From: JBGCEZ01 sp045106735
GTDB lineage: Bacteria > Planctomycetota > Phycisphaerae > Phycisphaerales > SM1A02
DNA length: 64,000 nucleotides
Assembly: GCA_045106735.1 (NCBI GenBank)
Contig: JBGCEZ010000020.1
Location: 62,001-126,000, forward strand
Reading direction: 5' to 3'
Position numbers and translations under genes: made by a program. Under the pieces are notes generated by a model. That model saw nothing but the letters and a program-made list of their open reading frames with translations, did not search any database and had not been told where the DNA came from. Shown here piece after piece: positions 50,729 through 59,520 of this stretch (within the stretch, counting starts at the first letter, position 1; the number at the start of each line of letters is the position of its first letter).

Positions 50729-52060
50729 ATGACGAAATCCGGGACGTCTGGCGGCGACGGACTCGCGGGTGAGCCTCCGGGGCGATCGACCACCGGCTCG
50801 ATCGCCTGCATGCGCTGCGGGCACGATCTCCGCGCCGCCCCCTCGCAATGGGCGACAGCGTGTCCGGTCCACGGCACGTGCGTGGAGTGCGGACTGGACT
50901 TTGCGTGGGGCGAGCTCCTGTCCCCGCGTCTGCGAACCCCGGCGTGGAACCTCGAGACGCGCGTGCGCCGTCGATGGTGGCCGACGCGCTGCCTCTTGCA
51001 CACGTTCATGGTGCTGTTTCGTCCGCGCCGGGTCTTCGAATCCCTGTCGATGGTGCATCCGGTTCGCTGGGGGCGTTTGGTTCCCGCGCTGCTGCCGGGC
51101 GTGTTGGTGATTGCCGCGGTTTCCGTCTTCCCGGTGGCGAGGGACCAGTGGCGGGCGGGGATGCCGCTGCGCACGGTCCTTGCGTCCGCCGCTCAGCCGT
51201 GGTCGAACACGCCAACCGTGGCCACGACCCCGTACCGGATGTTCGGTTCATCGCGGGCCACGCCAGCGGGATACGTCGATGTTGTCAGTGCCAGCAATAC
51301 GTTCCACGTCGGCCCGATGCTGCGCAGCGACTTTCCGGCCGATCTTGGCGTGCCTCAGGATCCGGTGGACGTGTTGAACGGTGAGCCGCTTCGGGCGATT
51401 CCCCTGACGCCCGGGTCACCTGGGACGCCCCGTTCCAATCGGTTCAGTCAACTTTCGTTCCATCACATGCAAGGCGCGAACGGACCGGTCTTGGTCTGGT
51501 CGAACGGCACGCTCACGCCCGCCGAACTTCGCGGGCTGCTCACGCCGATTTCGTTCCCGGTTCAGGGCCCGCGTCCCGTTCGATCGGTTGGCCAGTTCGT
51601 CCGTTCCGCGTCGCTCATCACGCTCCCCCTCTTGTTGATTCCGTTCGCCGCGGCCGCCGTCTTCTTGCTGTTGCCGGATACGCGGCGCGGCGGGCGGGTG
51701 CACGTTCGTCATGTCTTTCGGCTCTTGGTCTACGGCATCCTTGCCGTCATGCCGGTGGCAATCTTCGTTCCGCTGGGTCTCATGCTTCTTGGCCGCTCCA
51801 GCAATCTGCTGACGTGGACCAATGCAATGTTGGTCGGCCGGAAGCCTCCATCGGAGTGGGCCATCCTCGCGAGTGTGTGCGTGCCGGTCCTGGTCGCCAT
51901 GGGCATTCTCTGGGCGTGGACCGGGCGATGGTGCGTGATGGCGGCCCGGTACCACCTGCGATTGGGGCCAGCCCGAGCGGTCGGGCTGACGGTGGCGTTC
52001 ATCGCGTCGTTGGCGTGTGTGGTGGCGGGAACCATTGGCATGGTGGATCGGGTTTGGTAG
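50729..52060 (+). CDS. Zinc-ribbon membrane protein, array member 1
   Basis: 443 residues from ATG 50729 with GGGGGAG 8 nt upstream. The N-terminal cysteine module is CMRCGHDLR, W, then CPVHGTCVECGLDFAWGE (residues about 28-65). Hydrophobic helices follow at about 114-131 (LVPALLPGVLVIAAVSVF), then an extracytoplasmic segment of about 165 residues, then three or four helices (LITLPLLLIPFAAAAVFLLLPDTRRGG; FRLLVYGILAVMPVAIFVPLGLML; ILASVCVPVLVAMGILWAW; AVGLTVAFIASLACVV). The LPDTRRGG turn and the MAARYHLRLGPARAVG motif are closest to member 6. First gene of a co-directional set. Function unknown. Confidence 0.8.
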   Translation: MTKSGTSGGDGLAGEPPGRSTTGSIACMRCGHDLRAAPSQWATACPVHGTCVECGLDFAWGELLSPRLRTPAWNLETRVRRRWWPTRCLLHTFMVLFRPRRVFESLSMVHPVRWGRLVPALLPGVLVIAAVSVFPVARDQWRAGMPLRTVLASAAQPWSNTPTVATTPYRMFGSSRATPAGYVDVVSASNTFHVGPMLRSDFPADLGVPQDPVDVLNGEPLRAIPLTPGSPGTPRSNRFSQLSFHHMQGANGPVLVWSNGTLTPAELRGLLTPISFPVQGPRPVRSVGQFVRSASLITLPLLLIPFAAAAVFLLLPDTRRGGRVHVRHVFRLLVYGILAVMPVAIFVPLGLMLLGRSSNLLTWTNAMLVGRKPPSEWAILASVCVPVLVAMGILWAWTGRWCVMAARYHLRLGPARAVGLTVAFIASLACVVAGTIGMVDRVW

Positions 52061-52074
52061 CCGGAGAAACTGAC

Positions 52075-53304
52075 GTGAACGATCTGTCCTACGCCCAGTG
52101 TCCGCGCTGCGGTCATCACATTGGCGGGATCATCTCCTCGTGGGCGGAGTCATGTCCGCTGGCCGGTCGCTGCTCGGAGTGCGGGCTGGACTTCCGCTGG
52201 GGGGAGGCGATTTCCGGCGCGCTGCAGTATCCGTGGTGGACCACCGAACGCCGCGGCGGATGGTTCGCGACCCTGGTTCGATCGCTGGTGCAACCGTTGG
52301 TCGCCGGGCCGGGCGTCGTCTGGTTCGCCCGGTCGCTTCGGCTCGAGCATCGGATTCGCTGGGCTCGATTGGTTGCCGGCGCGATGCTCGTGTTCTTGGC
52401 CGTTTGGCTGGGCGGGGCCGCGCTGGTGACGATCGGACTCGTCAGCCAAGGCCTGCCGCACGCCACGGCGGCGGCCAAGGGGCTCTGGCCGGGCAACTGG
52501 ACGAGCGAGGGGGTGTTCACGATCAAGCGTCCGCAGCGCGGATTTATTGAGGTGGCGACCGTCACGGCGGGCCCGCGAAGCGGCGTCGCGCCGAGGTCGT
52601 TCACCCTCCAGTTGGACCAAGTGTGGGAAGCCGACCTGCCGGTTCAATCGGATCCGATTCCGGAGTTTCGAAGATCCGACTTTCAATCGGGGCGACGACT
52701 TGACGGCAAGTCATTCATCTACGTGGCGGACGACGGACGCCGGGTGTACGTGACGAAGATCCCAGTCGGAATCGAAGCTCGGAGCGTCGTGCAGAACATC
52801 GAGCAAGCACTGATCGAGCAAGCCTGGTTCTTTCAAGCCCTGCAGGGGACCGCGTATTCATCCGCCGTTCCGATCCCGCCCGGTCCGTTGTTGCCGGTCG
52901 CGCTCGCTCCGATCCTGGCCGCGGGCGTCTTCGCCGTCCTTCCGATCGCTCGCCGGCGCGCTCGCGTGCGCTGGCAGCACATCGGGCGATTGGCCACCTA
53001 CGCCGGCATCGGATCGTTCGGTTTGACGGTGATCGTGTTCATTCCGTTCTCGATCTGGATCCGCGACCTTGAACACGTCGGACAGATTCTGGGAGCGCAG
53101 CGACGCGGTGGCCGGGCCAGCCTCGGCGCCGGTGTGCTCTTCCTGCTTCTCCCCGCCATCTGGGCGTCGCTGTGGTGGTGGGCCGCGGCCCGGTGGTACC
53201 TTCGGATGACCCGCCCGCTGGCCGTTGGCCTCGCGGTTGGTCTGATCGCGGCGATCGCATTGGGATTCGCCACCATGCTGCTCTTTGTGGATCTTCTGGT
53301 GTGA
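52075..53304 (+). CDS. Zinc-ribbon membrane protein, array member 2
   Basis: 409 residues from GTG 52075 with GGAG 8 nt upstream, 14 bp after member 1. Module: CPRCGHHIGG, W, CPLAGRCSECGLDFRWGE (residues 9-47). A helix at about 102-122, an extracytoplasmic part, a helix pair around LLPVALAPILAAGVFAVLPIARRRARVRWQHIGRL, and the C-terminal WWWAAARWYLRMTRPLAVG followed by a final helix. The ARRRA(R/K)V.W and WWWA.ARWYLRM.RPLAVG blocks are almost shared word for word with member 3, so these two are recent duplicates. Confidence 0.8.
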   Translation: MNDLSYAQCPRCGHHIGGIISSWAESCPLAGRCSECGLDFRWGEAISGALQYPWWTTERRGGWFATLVRSLVQPLVAGPGVVWFARSLRLEHRIRWARLVAGAMLVFLAVWLGGAALVTIGLVSQGLPHATAAAKGLWPGNWTSEGVFTIKRPQRGFIEVATVTAGPRSGVAPRSFTLQLDQVWEADLPVQSDPIPEFRRSDFQSGRRLDGKSFIYVADDGRRVYVTKIPVGIEARSVVQNIEQALIEQAWFFQALQGTAYSSAVPIPPGPLLPVALAPILAAGVFAVLPIARRRARVRWQHIGRLATYAGIGSFGLTVIVFIPFSIWIRDLEHVGQILGAQRRGGRASLGAGVLFLLLPAIWASLWWWAAARWYLRMTRPLAVGLAVGLIAAIALGFATMLLFVDLLV

Positions 53305-54500
53305 GCGGCGTCCTGACCACGGTGTGCCCGCGCTGCGAACACGATGTGCGCGGGGTGGTTCGGGCGTGGCGGACGAGTTGTCCGCTGTTCGGGACCTGCT
53401 CCGAATGTGGGCTCCACTACCGGTGGGGCGAGATTCTGACCGGGGCGGTGGGACATCCGTTCTGGTCGGTCGAGGGCTTTGCCAAGCTGCCGGGCCTGAT
53501 GGTTCGATCCGCCGCGCAGTACGTGGTCGCAAGCATCGGCGTCGTGTGGATGGCCCGCTCGCTTCGGATGCAGCATGTGATTCGCTGGCGCCGGCTGATC
53601 GTGTCGCTGGCCGTGTCCCTTGTGCTGACCTGGATGATCCTGTGGGCGATCGTGATCGGTTCAATGATGTCGGCGGGGGTGTCGTTCAACGATGCGGTCC
53701 GCGTTTCGGCCAATCCGGCGAGGTGGGAACGCGACGGCTCCATCCGTCCGCGCCGCGCGCCGGCCGGCTCGATCCTGCGGGCAACCGTCCGAAATACCGA
53801 CGCCAACGGGACCCTTGTCGATGTTCACGTGCGGCCGAAGCGATTGGACCGGCTCTCCGTCGATCCGGCGACGCTGAAAGCGTATCCGGCGGGAACGCAG
53901 ATCGTCGGGCCCGCCGGCCAACGCCCGCCAACCTTGCCGTGCGTGGTCCAGACCTGGGGGGTCGGGCCAGTGTTGGTCGAAGCGATGCCGCCGGGGACGA
54001 CGACCCAGACGATGGTCTCGGTGATTCAGCGTCGGACGGTTTGGACCAACTGGCGCATCGCGGTGGTGCCGCGCCCGATCCTGGTGCTGCCGATGTACGT
54101 GTCACTGGTCGGCGCCGCTGGGGTCTTCGTGGTCTTGCCGATTGCCCGCCGCCGGGCGAAAGTGAGCTGGCGCCAGGTGGCCCGGCTGAGCCTGCTGGCC
54201 GCGATCGGCGGGTGCGGACTCTCGCTCGCGTCCCTCGCCCTCTGGTCGAGCCGATTCGATTCCTTCGCCGACGTGGGGGCCTGGTTCAACCAGACGCCGC
54301 GGCACCACAATGCCCTCGTCGGCGCGATCGCGACGTTCGTGCTCGGGCCAGCGGTGATCAATTCGGTGTGGTGGTGGGCCGTCGCCCGTTGGTACTTGCG
54401 GATGATGCGACCGCTGGCTGTCGGAACGTCGGTCGGCGTGCTGGCCGCGGTGCTGATCGGGCTTCCGTCGATCTTCCTCGTCTTTGAAGAGATCTTGTGA
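53301..54500 (+). CDS. Zinc-ribbon membrane protein, array member 3
   Basis: 399 residues from GTG 53301, overlapping the stop of member 2 as GTGA. Module: CPRCEHDVRG, W, CPLFGTCSECGLHYRWGE (residues 9-47). First helix at about 95-117, an extracytoplasmic domain of about 145 residues, a helix with VVLPIARRRAKVSWRQVARL, and the ending WWWAVARWYLRMMRPLAVG plus one more helix. The extracytoplasmic domains of the members differ far more than the cytosolic module and helices, suggesting a variable sensing or binding part. No enzyme motif seen. Confidence 0.8.
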   Translation: MSGVLTTVCPRCEHDVRGVVRAWRTSCPLFGTCSECGLHYRWGEILTGAVGHPFWSVEGFAKLPGLMVRSAAQYVVASIGVVWMARSLRMQHVIRWRRLIVSLAVSLVLTWMILWAIVIGSMMSAGVSFNDAVRVSANPARWERDGSIRPRRAPAGSILRATVRNTDANGTLVDVHVRPKRLDRLSVDPATLKAYPAGTQIVGPAGQRPPTLPCVVQTWGVGPVLVEAMPPGTTTQTMVSVIQRRTVWTNWRIAVVPRPILVLPMYVSLVGAAGVFVVLPIARRRAKVSWRQVARLSLLAAIGGCGLSLASLALWSSRFDSFADVGAWFNQTPRHHNALVGAIATFVLGPAVINSVWWWAVARWYLRMMRPLAVGTSVGVLAAVLIGLPSIFLVFEEIL

Positions 54501-55708
54501 GCGCTGGCCAGACCACGTTCTGTCCGCGTTGCCGGCACGATGTCGGTGGCGTGCGATCGGCCTGGCGAGAAGCGTGTCCACTGCACGGAACCTGCCCCGA
54601 GTGCGGCTTGACTTTTCGGTGGGGCGAGGCCATTGACGGCGTGCTCGCGTATCCATGGTGGACGTGCGAGGACGCGCGCGGGCCAGGGTCGATGATCGGC
54701 CGGTCCATCGCGCAGCTTCTGATCGCCAGCGTTGGCGTGCCCTGGATGGCGCGGTCGCTGCGGCTGGAGCATCGGATCCAGACATGGCGACTGTTGGCCG
54801 GAGCCGGAACCGCGTTGGCCGTCGTCCTTGGCCTGTCGGCGAGCCTCGTCTTCGTGGACATCATGCGGATGCCCCGGGCCACTGCGCGGCAGGCGGCGCG
54901 GATCGCGCTCTGGCCGCCCTCGTGGTTCCATGGCCACTCCATCGGCCCGGCGCCGGCGCCGCCCGGCTTCCTGATGGAGGTCGACTTCGAGCCGATGGGC
55001 GACGACGGGGACGTGCGCGTGCTGGGCGTGCGGCCCGTTCCGCTGGATGAACTCCAAGACGTGTTCGATGAACAGCGGTACGTCAACCCGTACGTCTTGG
55101 AGACGTCCCTGACGCAAGTCCTCCAACGCGACCTCTTCGACCGCCGGTTCATTCTTGAGCTGCGGGGATCCCAGCGCGTGGTGATCCCAAGCGTTCCCGA
55201 CGGCGTCGATCCCATCGCGATGAACATCGCGATCGAGGCCGCGCGGCAAACTGACGTTTGGCGGCTCCCGTTCAACCTGAGATTCTCAGCGGTGGTCGGC
55301 GTACCGCTGGTGCTGGTGCTGTCGGCCGCCGCCTTCATGCTGTTGCCCATCAGCCGACGCCGGGCGCGGGTGCAGGGGAGGCACCTTGGCCGACTGGCCG
55401 TGTACGCCGCCGCCGGGGCCGTGCTCCCGTGGGTCGCGGCGGCCGCCGCCTGGAATCGCGTCGGATCCGAGCGCGGATGGCTGGGCGAAGCGCTGGGCGG
55501 ATGGGACGCGGCGATTGGCTGGATTGCCGGCACGTTGATCGTGACCGGCATGGTGCCGGGGGCACTGGCCGCGATGTGGTGGGGGGCCGTCGCCCACTGG
55601 CACTTGCGGATGTCCCACGCCTGGCTTGTGGGCATGTCCGTCGGTTCGATGACCGGCCTGGCCGCCGCCGTCGTGCACGTGTTCGTGGTGCTGGCGGCCG
55701 GCCCATGA
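54497..55708 (+). CDS. Zinc-ribbon membrane protein, array member 4
   Basis: 403 residues from GTG 54497, overlapping member 3 by 4 bp. Module: CPRCRHDVGG, W, CPLHGTCPECGLTFRWGE. First helix about 99-119, an extracytoplasmic domain with acidic stretches (EPMGDDGDVRV), a helix with FMLLPISRRRARVQGRHLGRL, and the divergent ending MWWGAVAHWHLRMSHAWLVG. The stop codon lies inside a 14-bp tandem repeat (55698-55753), which breaks the overlap pattern before member 5. Confidence 0.8.
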   Translation: MSAGQTTFCPRCRHDVGGVRSAWREACPLHGTCPECGLTFRWGEAIDGVLAYPWWTCEDARGPGSMIGRSIAQLLIASVGVPWMARSLRLEHRIQTWRLLAGAGTALAVVLGLSASLVFVDIMRMPRATARQAARIALWPPSWFHGHSIGPAPAPPGFLMEVDFEPMGDDGDVRVLGVRPVPLDELQDVFDEQRYVNPYVLETSLTQVLQRDLFDRRFILELRGSQRVVIPSVPDGVDPIAMNIAIEAARQTDVWRLPFNLRFSAVVGVPLVLVLSAAAFMLLPISRRRARVQGRHLGRLAVYAAAGAVLPWVAAAAAWNRVGSERGWLGEALGGWDAAIGWIAGTLIVTGMVPGALAAMWWGAVAHWHLRMSHAWLVGMSVGSMTGLAAAVVHVFVVLAAGP

Positions 55709-55753
55709 CGACCGGCCCATGACGACCGGCCCAGGACGGCCGGCCCAGGACGA
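55698..55753. repeat. 14-bp tandem repeat between array members 4 and 5
   Basis: Four contiguous 14-bp units of CCGGCCCA(T/G)GACG(A/G): the first two are identical, the last two share CAGGACG. The repeat spans the stop codon of member 4 and lengthens the spacer to member 5. Confidence 0.9.
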
Positions 55754-55799
55754 GCAGATCTGGCCAACCCGGCCCACGAACGCATCCAAGGAGCAGCGC

Positions 55800-57041
55800 A
55801 TGTCCAATGACGATCCGGCGTCGGCCCCAACATGCCCGCGGTGCGCCCACGATATCCGCGGCGCGATGGCGAACTGGTCGTCGGCGTGCGAGCTGTTCGG
55901 CCGATGCTCCGAATGCGGCTTTGGGTTTCAATGGTGTGAACAGGTCTCGCCGCACTTTGCTGATCCTTGGTGGTCGGTGGAAACGGGCCGCGGGCCGGTG
56001 CCGTGGGCCCTTCGGTGGTTCGTGCACACGTGGAATCTCGTCTTTCGACGGCGGTCGACGTTCTTGCGCTGCGGCCGCCGAGCGGTGCGACGCCCGCGGC
56101 GCTTGGGGTTGGCCGGTGGGCTGCCGTTCATGCTTGCGGCGGGACTGGCGATGGGCATCGTCGCCCGGCAGCAGTGGTTGGCCGCGGCGCCGATCGGCCG
56201 GGTGGCGACCACGGCGCTGCAGCCCTGGTCGGATGCCGGAGTGACGATGCCGGCCAACTTGGCCCGCTCGCGTCCCGAGTCGGACTACGGGTCCGGGCGG
56301 CGGGTCTGGCGCGTGTGGATCCCGGGGGTCGGCGTCCGGACGCGGGCTGCGCCAGATCGCCCGCTTCCTCCGACGGTGGACGTTCGCACCGTGAACGCTG
56401 CGATTGCGGCGCGCGATGCCGTCCCCGACATGCGTGGGCACCACTACGTGCGGGTTCGGACGCCGGACGGATCGGTCCTCGTGTTGGTCCCGCCGGGTGG
56501 GCTCTCCACGATCGACCGGCGGATCCTGCAGAATCCGATGCGGGCCACGATCGGACTGCCGGCGCCGCGGGACGCATTCGGCGAGCGCCTCTGGATCCTC
56601 CGGCTCTACGTGCTCCCGCTGGTCGCGATGCCGACCATCGGCGCGATCGTGCTCTTCGGTCTGCCCAGTGCTCGAGGCCGGTCCGATGTGCACTGGACGA
56701 ACGTACTCCGGCTCTGGGCGTGGGGGACGATGGTGGCGTCGCTCGCCGGATGCGTGGTGTACGTGGTGGCGGCCGCCACGGGGTTGCCGATTGTGGCCTG
56801 GGACATCGAGTTCGCGACGGTCTCCGGTCGTCCGCTCCCGGGCCCGTGGTCGCTCGTGGTACTCATCGGCGTCTGGGGCAGCATCTTCCTGGGCCTGTGG
56901 GGTGCGAGTTGGTGGTGGTTGACGCCGGCCATTGGCGATTGGCTGGACATGGAGCGGCCAGTTCTTCACGCCGGCCTCGTTACTGGCGTCGCCGCATTCG
57001 GCGCTGCCGTGCTTGTGGCCTATCACTCAACGGTGGCATGA
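55800..57041 (+). CDS. Zinc-ribbon membrane protein, array member 5
   Basis: 413 residues from ATG 55800 with AAGGAG (55788-55793) 6 nt upstream. Module: CPRCAHDIRG, W, CELFGRCSECGFGFQWCE, the most divergent of the set (Pro to Glu, Gly to Cys in the WGE element). A helix at about 107-123 and an extracytoplasmic domain whose VWIPGVGVRTRAAPDRP resembles no other member. Then come LPLVAMPTIGAIVLFGLPSARGRSDVHWTNVLRL and two further helices. The C-terminal WYLRM motif is replaced by WWWLTPAIGDWLDM. Confidence 0.75.
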   Translation: MSNDDPASAPTCPRCAHDIRGAMANWSSACELFGRCSECGFGFQWCEQVSPHFADPWWSVETGRGPVPWALRWFVHTWNLVFRRRSTFLRCGRRAVRRPRRLGLAGGLPFMLAAGLAMGIVARQQWLAAAPIGRVATTALQPWSDAGVTMPANLARSRPESDYGSGRRVWRVWIPGVGVRTRAAPDRPLPPTVDVRTVNAAIAARDAVPDMRGHHYVRVRTPDGSVLVLVPPGGLSTIDRRILQNPMRATIGLPAPRDAFGERLWILRLYVLPLVAMPTIGAIVLFGLPSARGRSDVHWTNVLRLWAWGTMVASLAGCVVYVVAAATGLPIVAWDIEFATVSGRPLPGPWSLVVLIGVWGSIFLGLWGASWWWLTPAIGDWLDMERPVLHAGLVTGVAAFGAAVLVAYHSTVA

Positions 57042-57943
57042 TGAATAGAGGCGAATCCACAACATGCATGCGATGTGATCATGATCTCCAGGGCGAGATC
57101 CTGACGTGGACGACGACGTGTCCGCTGGCCGGACGATGTCCGGAGTGCGGCCTTCGATTCGCGTGGCGCGAGCTGTTGAGCCCAGTGTTCGGTGTTCCGC
57201 GGTGGTCGGTCGAGGCGAAGGAGTCGACGGTGCCGCTGGTGTTTCGGCTCTTCATCCACGGATGGAAACTCGCGACTCGGCCGCGTCAGTGCTGGCGGGC
57301 GACCTCGATGCGCCAGCCAGTTCGTGCCCACCCGCTGGTTGGCTTGCTCGTGTTCTGGGTCGCGATGGTGGTCGCTGCGCTCTACGTCATCGCGGTCGTT
57401 GGCATTCGGCGGCGGACCGGAATGTCGCTCGATGAGGCGCTGGGGATCGCGCTCCGTCCGTTCGCGCCGGCCTTCCAATCGGCGTCGCCGTTCGTGTTCT
57501 TCGTCTTGCTCTTCAAGCGAACGCTGGCCCCGTGGACCCTCGGCCTGCTCGCCATGCCAATGGTCGGGACGTTGACGTTGTTCTTGCTGCCCGACACGCG
57601 GCGGGGCGGGGCGATTCATCCTCGGCATCTGGTGCGCATCGGCCTCTCGGCGCAGGTGCTGGCGGTGATCGCGGCCTCGGTGATCGGCATCATCGCGGCG
57701 TGGATCCGGCCGGGCGTGGACTTTCATGACATGGTCCGTCGCGATCCGAGCGTGAACCTGACGTTGTTGATCGGGGCCTGGTCCCTCGGCGTCCTGCTGG
57801 TTCACGGCGTTCTCGCCGGTGGCTGGTGCACGATGGTCGCCCGGCATCACCTGCGACTGGCCCAGCCGGCCCGGGTTGGCTGGACGGTGGGGGGCATCTG
57901 CGGGCTGGCCGCGTCGGTGATCTGGGTGGTTGGGTTCGGTTGA
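57038..57943 (+). CDS. Zinc-ribbon membrane protein, array member 6 (short)
   Basis: 301 residues from ATG 57038, overlapping member 5 as ATGA. Module: CMRCDHDLQG, W, CPLAGRCPECGLRFAWRE. It is about 100 residues shorter than the others because the extracytoplasmic domain is almost missing: helix 1 (LVGLLVFWVAMVVAALYVIAV) is soon followed by FVFFVLLFKR and TLGLLAMPMVGTLTLFLLPDTRRGG. The TMVARHHLRLAQPARVGW ending pairs it with member 1, so members 1 and 6 bracket the array. Confidence 0.8.
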   Translation: MMNRGESTTCMRCDHDLQGEILTWTTTCPLAGRCPECGLRFAWRELLSPVFGVPRWSVEAKESTVPLVFRLFIHGWKLATRPRQCWRATSMRQPVRAHPLVGLLVFWVAMVVAALYVIAVVGIRRRTGMSLDEALGIALRPFAPAFQSASPFVFFVLLFKRTLAPWTLGLLAMPMVGTLTLFLLPDTRRGGAIHPRHLVRIGLSAQVLAVIAASVIGIIAAWIRPGVDFHDMVRRDPSVNLTLLIGAWSLGVLLVHGVLAGGWCTMVARHHLRLAQPARVGWTVGGICGLAASVIWVVGFG

Positions 57944-57948
57944 TCTCG

Positions 57949-57992
57949 GCTGGATGCGGGCTGGGTGCGGGATGGGTGCGGGCTGGATGCGG
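57949..57992. repeat. 11-bp tandem repeat array
   Basis: Four exact 11-bp units of G(C/A)TGG(A/G)TGCGG in the 179-bp gap between the membrane-protein array and glyA, followed by a related degenerate stretch. Confidence 0.85.
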
Positions 57993-58122
57993 ACCGGGTG
58001 CCGGCCGGGTCTCGGTCGCGCAAGGGCCGGGGTGTCGGCCGTGTGCGGCACGCCGGAGGACGCCGACGGGTTCCGGGCCGGCGGGCCGTGATTTCCGGCC
58101 GCGGCCCCCGTACGATGCCGGC

Positions 58123-59436
58123 ATGAGCACCCTTACCCCGACGCAGCCAATGCCGGTCCAGGACACCCTGGACGCCCAATCACTCGCGACCCTGGAGCTC
58201 CTCCAGAAGCATGACCCGGCGGTCGCCGGCATCCTCGAGTCCGAGGCCGCCCGGCAGGCTTCGACCCTGGAACTCATCGCCAGCGAGAACCACGTGTCCG
58301 CCGCCGTGATGCACACCATCGGCACGTGGATGACGAACAAGTACGCCGAGGGATACCCCGGGAAGCGGTACTACGGCGGTTGTGAGTACCACGACTCGGT
58401 CGAGCAGCTGGCCATCGACCGGGCCAAGGAGCTCTTCGGCTGTGCGTTCGCCAATGTGCAGCCGCACTCCGGGGCGAATGCGAACGTTGCGGCGTTCATG
58501 GGACTGCTGAAGCCCGGCGATCGGGTGCTCAGTTTGCCGATCAAGAGCGGCGGTCACCTTTCCCACGGCCTGAAGCCGAATTTCAGCGGCACCTTCTACG
58601 AGATCCACGAGTACGACCTGGATCCCGAAACCGAGCTGCTCGACTACGACGCGATCGAACGGATCGCCAAGGAGTGCAAGCCCAAGCTCATGATCTGCGG
58701 CTTCTCGGCCTATCCGCGCCTGATTGACTTCGCCCGCTTCCGGGCCATTGCGGACTCGGTCGGCGCACTGCTCATGGCCGACATCGCCCACATCGCCGGC
58801 TTGGTCGCCGCCGGCATCCATCCGTCTCCGTTCCCGCACGCCCACGTCGCCACCACGACCACGCACAAGACGCTCCGCGGCCCGCGCGGCGGCTTGATCC
58901 TGACCAACGACGCGAAGATCGCCACCAAGATGGACCGCAAGGTCTTCCCGGGCAGTCAGGGTGGCCCGCTGATGCACTGCATCGCGGCCAAGGCGGTGGC
59001 CTTCGGTGAGGCCCTGGATCCTTCGTTTAAGGTGTACGCCCAGCAGGTGGTGGACAACGCCCAAGCCCTGGCCGCGGCCCTCGTCGAACGCCGTTACCGA
59101 CTCTGCTCGGGCGGGACGGACAATCACTTGATGCTCGTCGACCTTCAGACCCGGGACGCCGACCTGACCGGGGCCGACGCCGAGAAGTGGCTTGAGTCCG
59201 CCGGCATCATCACCAACAAGAACGGCATCCCCAACGATCCGCGTCCGCCGATGGTCACCAGCGGCCTGCGTCTCGGGACGCCGGCCCTCACGACCCGCGG
59301 CATGAAGCAGGCCGAGATGGTCCAGGTGGCTGACCTGATCGATCGCGTGATGGACGCCCGTGGTGACGAGGCGACCTGCCGTGCGGTCCGTGACGACGTG
59401 TCGGCCCTGTGCCGCGCGTTCCCCATGCCGCACTGA
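58123..59436 (+). CDS. glyA: Serine hydroxymethyltransferase
   Basis: 437 residues from ATG 58123. PLP enzyme interconverting serine and glycine with tetrahydrofolate, the main source of one-carbon units. Motifs are STLELIASENHVS, EGYPGKRYYGGCEYHD, LFGCAFANVQPHSGANAN, MADIAHIAGLVAAG and the PLP-lysine site TTTTHKTLRGPRGG. It depends on folate, whose synthesis folK (27922) serves. Followed 84 bp later by htpX. Confidence 0.97.
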   Translation: MSTLTPTQPMPVQDTLDAQSLATLELLQKHDPAVAGILESEAARQASTLELIASENHVSAAVMHTIGTWMTNKYAEGYPGKRYYGGCEYHDSVEQLAIDRAKELFGCAFANVQPHSGANANVAAFMGLLKPGDRVLSLPIKSGGHLSHGLKPNFSGTFYEIHEYDLDPETELLDYDAIERIAKECKPKLMICGFSAYPRLIDFARFRAIADSVGALLMADIAHIAGLVAAGIHPSPFPHAHVATTTTHKTLRGPRGGLILTNDAKIATKMDRKVFPGSQGGPLMHCIAAKAVAFGEALDPSFKVYAQQVVDNAQALAAALVERRYRLCSGGTDNHLMLVDLQTRDADLTGADAEKWLESAGIITNKNGIPNDPRPPMVTSGLRLGTPALTTRGMKQAEMVQVADLIDRVMDARGDEATCRAVRDDVSALCRAFPMPH

Positions 59437-59520
59437 TCGATTGGCTGGCCACGGGGCGTTGGAGCCGGGGGGACGCGTGGCCGGCCGCATTGGCCGGCGC
59501 GGGGGAAGGGATGCTCGACC

